Assembly: GCA_944325965.1 (NCBI GenBank) | Contig: CALVCB010000014.1 | Span: 1 to 41,020, forward strand | Origin: an uncultured Bacteroidales bacterium | GTDB taxonomy: Bacteria > Bacteroidota > Bacteroidia > Bacteroidales > UBA932 | DNA length: 41,020 nt | Direction: 5' to 3' | Shown: positions 38,002 to 41,020 of the stretch, one piece after another | How the letters are laid out: every line of letters starts with the position of its first letter | Position numbering within the stretch: position 1 is the first letter of the stretch | The notes under the pieces: generated by a model | What the model was told of the DNA's origin: nothing | What the model saw: only the letters and a program-made list of their open reading frames with translations | The model's database searches: none | Position numbers and translations under genes: made by a program

Positions 38002-40991
38002 TTAGAAAGTGAGACCTATGCCGAGCGAGTATATCCTCGGGCGCGGGTAGAAGTTCTGGTCCACACCCAGATAGATTTCCGGGTCCACCCCGGAGTACTT
38101 CGTGATGGTGAACACGTTCTGCGCCATGAACGAGAGGTTCAGCCCTACGATGTCCTTTATCTTGCCGAAGTCGTAGTTGAGGATGAGGTTGTCCATCTTC
38201 AGGAATGAGGCGTTCTCCACATAGTGGTCCGAATAGATCTGCCTTGTCTGGAAGCCTGTCCCGAGGTAGCTGGTGGAGAGGTTGTAGAGGGCTTCATCGG
38301 CGTATTTGAGGGTTTCCAGGGCGCCGTTGTTGGCGGCGGTGGCGTTGTAGGCGTAGTTCCCGATATTGGCACGGAGCGATGTGCTCAGGGTGAGGTTCCT
38401 CCACCTTACCGACGTGCTGAACCCGAGCATGTAGTCAGGAGTGGGCGAATGGTAGAAATACCGGTCGTCGGTGGTGATGGACCCGTCCCCGTCGAGGTCT
38501 GCATAGGCCCCTTCTATAGGCCGTCCGTTATCGTCGTATATCTGCTTGTGCACATAGAACGCGTATGGTGTCTGGCCTACTGCGAACGCCTGTACGTACT
38601 TCGAGTCCACTGTGGTCCCGACAAGGGTAGGGGCGACTTCTGCGTCATCCGTGAAGGCGAGGTTGGTGATTTTCACCTTCTGCCATGTGAAGTTTGCCGA
38701 AAGGTTCCAGGTCCAGTCCCTGGTATCTACAGGTGTGGCGTTGATGTTGACCTCCACGCCTTCGCTGTGCATGTTCCCGACGTTGGTAGTGATAGTCCTC
38801 GTAAAGTTGGTCCCGGCTGCTGCAGGTACGGTGGCCAGCAGGTCGCGCGTGTTTCTCGTGTAGTAGTCGATGCTTCCGGAGATCCTGTCCTCCAGGAATC
38901 CGAAGTCCAGCCCGGCGTTCCATGAGGCGGTGGTCTCCCATGTCAGTTCAGGAATGTAGGAGCCTGCCTGGTAGTAGTTCCCGTAGATGATGTTCCCGCT
39001 GCCGTCGATTCCGGTAACGTACTGGGAGTTGCTTCCGGTGGACGGGTAGTAGACAGGGAGGTACCCGTAGTTGCCAATGCCGTCCTGCTGTCCGGTGACA
39101 CCGTATGAGGCCCTGAGCTTGAGGTTGTTGAGCACCCCGTTGCCTTTAAGGAACTTCTCCTCGGCTATGTTCCAAGCCAGGGCCACGGAAGGGAATGTGC
39201 CCCACCTGCTTTCAGGGGCGAACCTTGAAGACCCGTCACGGCGGATTGTTGCCGTGAGGAGGTATCTTCCGTCGAATGACCAGTTCAGCCTCGCGTAGTA
39301 TGACATCAGGGCATGCCTCTGGTCGTCTGCTGACCACTGTGCATTGATGCTTGTCACTCTGTCGGCCGTATAGCTGTCACCGGCCGAAACGTATGATTTC
39401 CAGTACTGCCAGTCATATCCGGCGGTGATGTCAATCCTGGATTTTATTGCCGGGATTTCCTTGTTGTAGTTCAGATATGCGGTGAACAGCCGGTTCTCTG
39501 CCGTGTTCGGGCCTGACGGGGTGTAGAGGCCTCCCTGGCGGTAGTACTGCGCTGCTGTCGCCGGCACGGACACCTCGCTTTCGGCGGAGGCGTAGTCGTA
39601 GCCTCCAGTCACATGCAGCTTCAGGTCAGGGAGGAAATGCATCTTGTAGTCAACGTCGATGTTGGCTATCACCCTTTTCATGTTCTCCCTGCTGTCATAC
39701 TGCTCGAGGAGCCCCAGAGGGTTGTATGTCGCGGACGTGGTGCTCGGCTCGGAGCCCGAAAGTATCTCGCTGTATCCCCCGAAAGCATCGTTCCCTGAGT
39801 ATACAGGGCGGGTAGGGTCCCCTACAGTGGCATTGTATATCGCCTGTCCGGACTGGGCATAGCGGTTCTTGTTTATCGCTCCCTTGGCGCTGATGTTTAT
39901 CTTGAGGTAGCCGTCGAAGAACGAAGGGCTGAGGTTGATGTTGCCGGTGTAGCGTGTGGCGTTGTCGGTCTTTACGATACCGTCCTGGTTGTAGTACCCG
40001 AGGGACACCCTGAAGGGGAAATTCTTTGTGAACTGTCCGGCACGCTCAGGCTGTTGTCCGTACCGAATGCCGTCTGGTATATCTGGTCGTTCCAGTCGGT
40101 GAAACCGTTTGTCTGCCAGTCACCCAGCAGGTCGCCGTATCCGGCGTCGGTGGCCATCTGTACGAACTGCTCCGGGGAGAGCATTTCCGCAGTCCTGGTC
40201 TTGTTCTGCAGGGAGAGGGTGGTGTTGAATGTGATGCTCAGCTTGTCGCTGCGGCCCTTCTTGGTGGTGATGATCACCACTCCGTTGGACGCCCTGGAGC
40301 CGTAGATGGCTGTGGAGGACGCATCTTTCAGCACTGTCATCGACTCGATGTCGGCAGGGTTGATGAGCGAGAGGAAGTTTGTCCCCATCCCGCTGACGCC
40401 GCCGCTTTCGAGAGGCACGCCGTCAAGCACTATGAGCGGGTCGTTGGACGCGTTCAGGGATGCCCCGCCACGGATACGTATTGTGTTTCCGCTTGTCGGG
40501 GAGCCGCCTGAAGAAGTGATCTGTACTCCGGACACCTTGCCGTTTATGAGCTGTTCCGGTGATGAGATCAGACCGCTGTTGAAATCATCGCTGTTGACCG
40601 CCGAGATGGAGCCTGTCATGTCCTTCCTCGTGGTGGTACCGTATCCGATGACCACCGCGTCCGAAAGCAGCTCTGTATCCGGCTCGAGTGCGAGGTCTAT
40701 GCGTGTCCTGCCGTCCACGGCCACATTCTGTGTCCGGTATCCCAGGTAGGAGAATACCAGGACAGCGTCGGAAGGCGCCTCTATAGAATAATTACCGTCC
40801 AGATCCGTGATGGCCCCCGTAGTGGAGCCTTCGGCGAATACCGCCAGGCCGGCAAGCGGGAGTCCGGCCTCGTCCGTCACTATCCCTGTCACGGTGATGT
40901 TCCTTTCCTGGGCTGAAAGCCCGGAGGCGGAGAGCACCAGTGCTGCTAAAGAGCAGAGGACGGCAGCGGCCTTTAATAGAAATTGTTTCAT
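38002..40991 (-). pseudogene. susC: SusC-like TonB-dependent transporter, one-base frameshift
   Basis: SusC imports oligosaccharides across the outer membrane using TonB energy. The N-terminal part has a signal peptide (residues 1-27), a carboxypeptidase-regulatory-like domain (~30-110), the TonB box DAVVIGYGT, and a plug domain. The rest is the SusC barrel, ending YSLGIGLTF. The frame breaks near 40039-40041: after DNSLSV the reading frame turns to VPDSSQRIS and stops at 39972. In another frame the protein continues GQFTKNFPFRVSLGYYNQDG without a gap. One extra base would restore a 996-residue protein and give SVSG, which SusC proteins usually have here. No homopolymer is present. It may be a sequencing or assembly error or a real inactivation. 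The upstream bases 40992-41020 show no clear promoter. Confidence 0.9.
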
Positions 40992-41020
40992 ATATTATTA
41001 GTTTTAATGTAACTTAACGT

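Noticed and set aside
40030-40050. Programmed ribosomal frameshift in susC
   Set aside because: No slippery heptamer, homopolymer or downstream pseudoknot-like element is seen, and SusC genes are normally in a single frame; mutation or sequence error is simpler.

Overview
The window reads as chromosomal DNA of a Bacteroidales bacterium (phylum Bacteroidota). Reasons: a SusC/SusD polysaccharide utilisation locus, a Porin_10-type outer-membrane protein, an ExbB channel with the Bacteroidota domain layout, Bacteroidota-style -7 promoter boxes (TAnnTTTG) in front of many genes, and almost no Shine-Dalgarno sequences. The moderately high GC content and gene choice would fit a gut lineage such as Rikenellaceae, but the sequence alone does not settle the family. 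No phage, insertion sequence, integrase or CRISPR array was seen, and no stretch longer than 300 bases lacks a gene.

Positions 1-26000 are mostly housekeeping genes: the start of an ExbB/ExbD energy-transduction operon (1-898), asparaginase and TatD (1022-2838), DprA (2879-4042), QueA (4141-5190), a NUDIX gene divergent from pyrE (5274-6610), a SRPBCC protein and an RNA m5C methyltransferase (6614-8557), a TPR protein, a bile-acid-symporter-family transporter, an M13 metallopeptidase with an FtsX-type permease (8662-13889), then MltF, an outer-membrane porin, nicotinamidase and nicotinate phosphoribosyltransferase on the minus strand (13910-19897). From 19969 a kinase fused to a RapZ-type C-terminal domain is followed by a MurU-like nucleotidyltransferase, probably a peptidoglycan amino-sugar recycling pair. 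An NtrB/NtrC-like two-component system (22236-24867), a tRNA-Leu and prmA follow on the minus strand.

Positions 26111-30281 carry rlmN, a patatin/POTRA/beta-barrel protein and recX on the plus strand. Positions 30268-40991 form a minus-strand polysaccharide utilisation locus in the transcription order susC, susD, SusE/F-like surface glycan-binding lipoprotein, GH53 endo-beta-1,4-galactanase, GH2 beta-galactosidase. The logic is surface binding and cutting of beta-1,4-galactan (pectic galactan side chains), import through SusC/D, then release of galactose by GH2. The susC copy carries a one-base frameshift near 40040. Short palindromic REP-like repeats sit in the gaps around the GH2 and GH53 genes.

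The observations most worth following up are the kinase-RapZ fusion next to MurU, -7 boxes placed only 4-5 bases before start codons (predicting leaderless mRNAs), a dyad that joins the two opposing -7 boxes of NUDIX and pyrE, a run of four hairpins between GH2 and GH53, and the susC frameshift.
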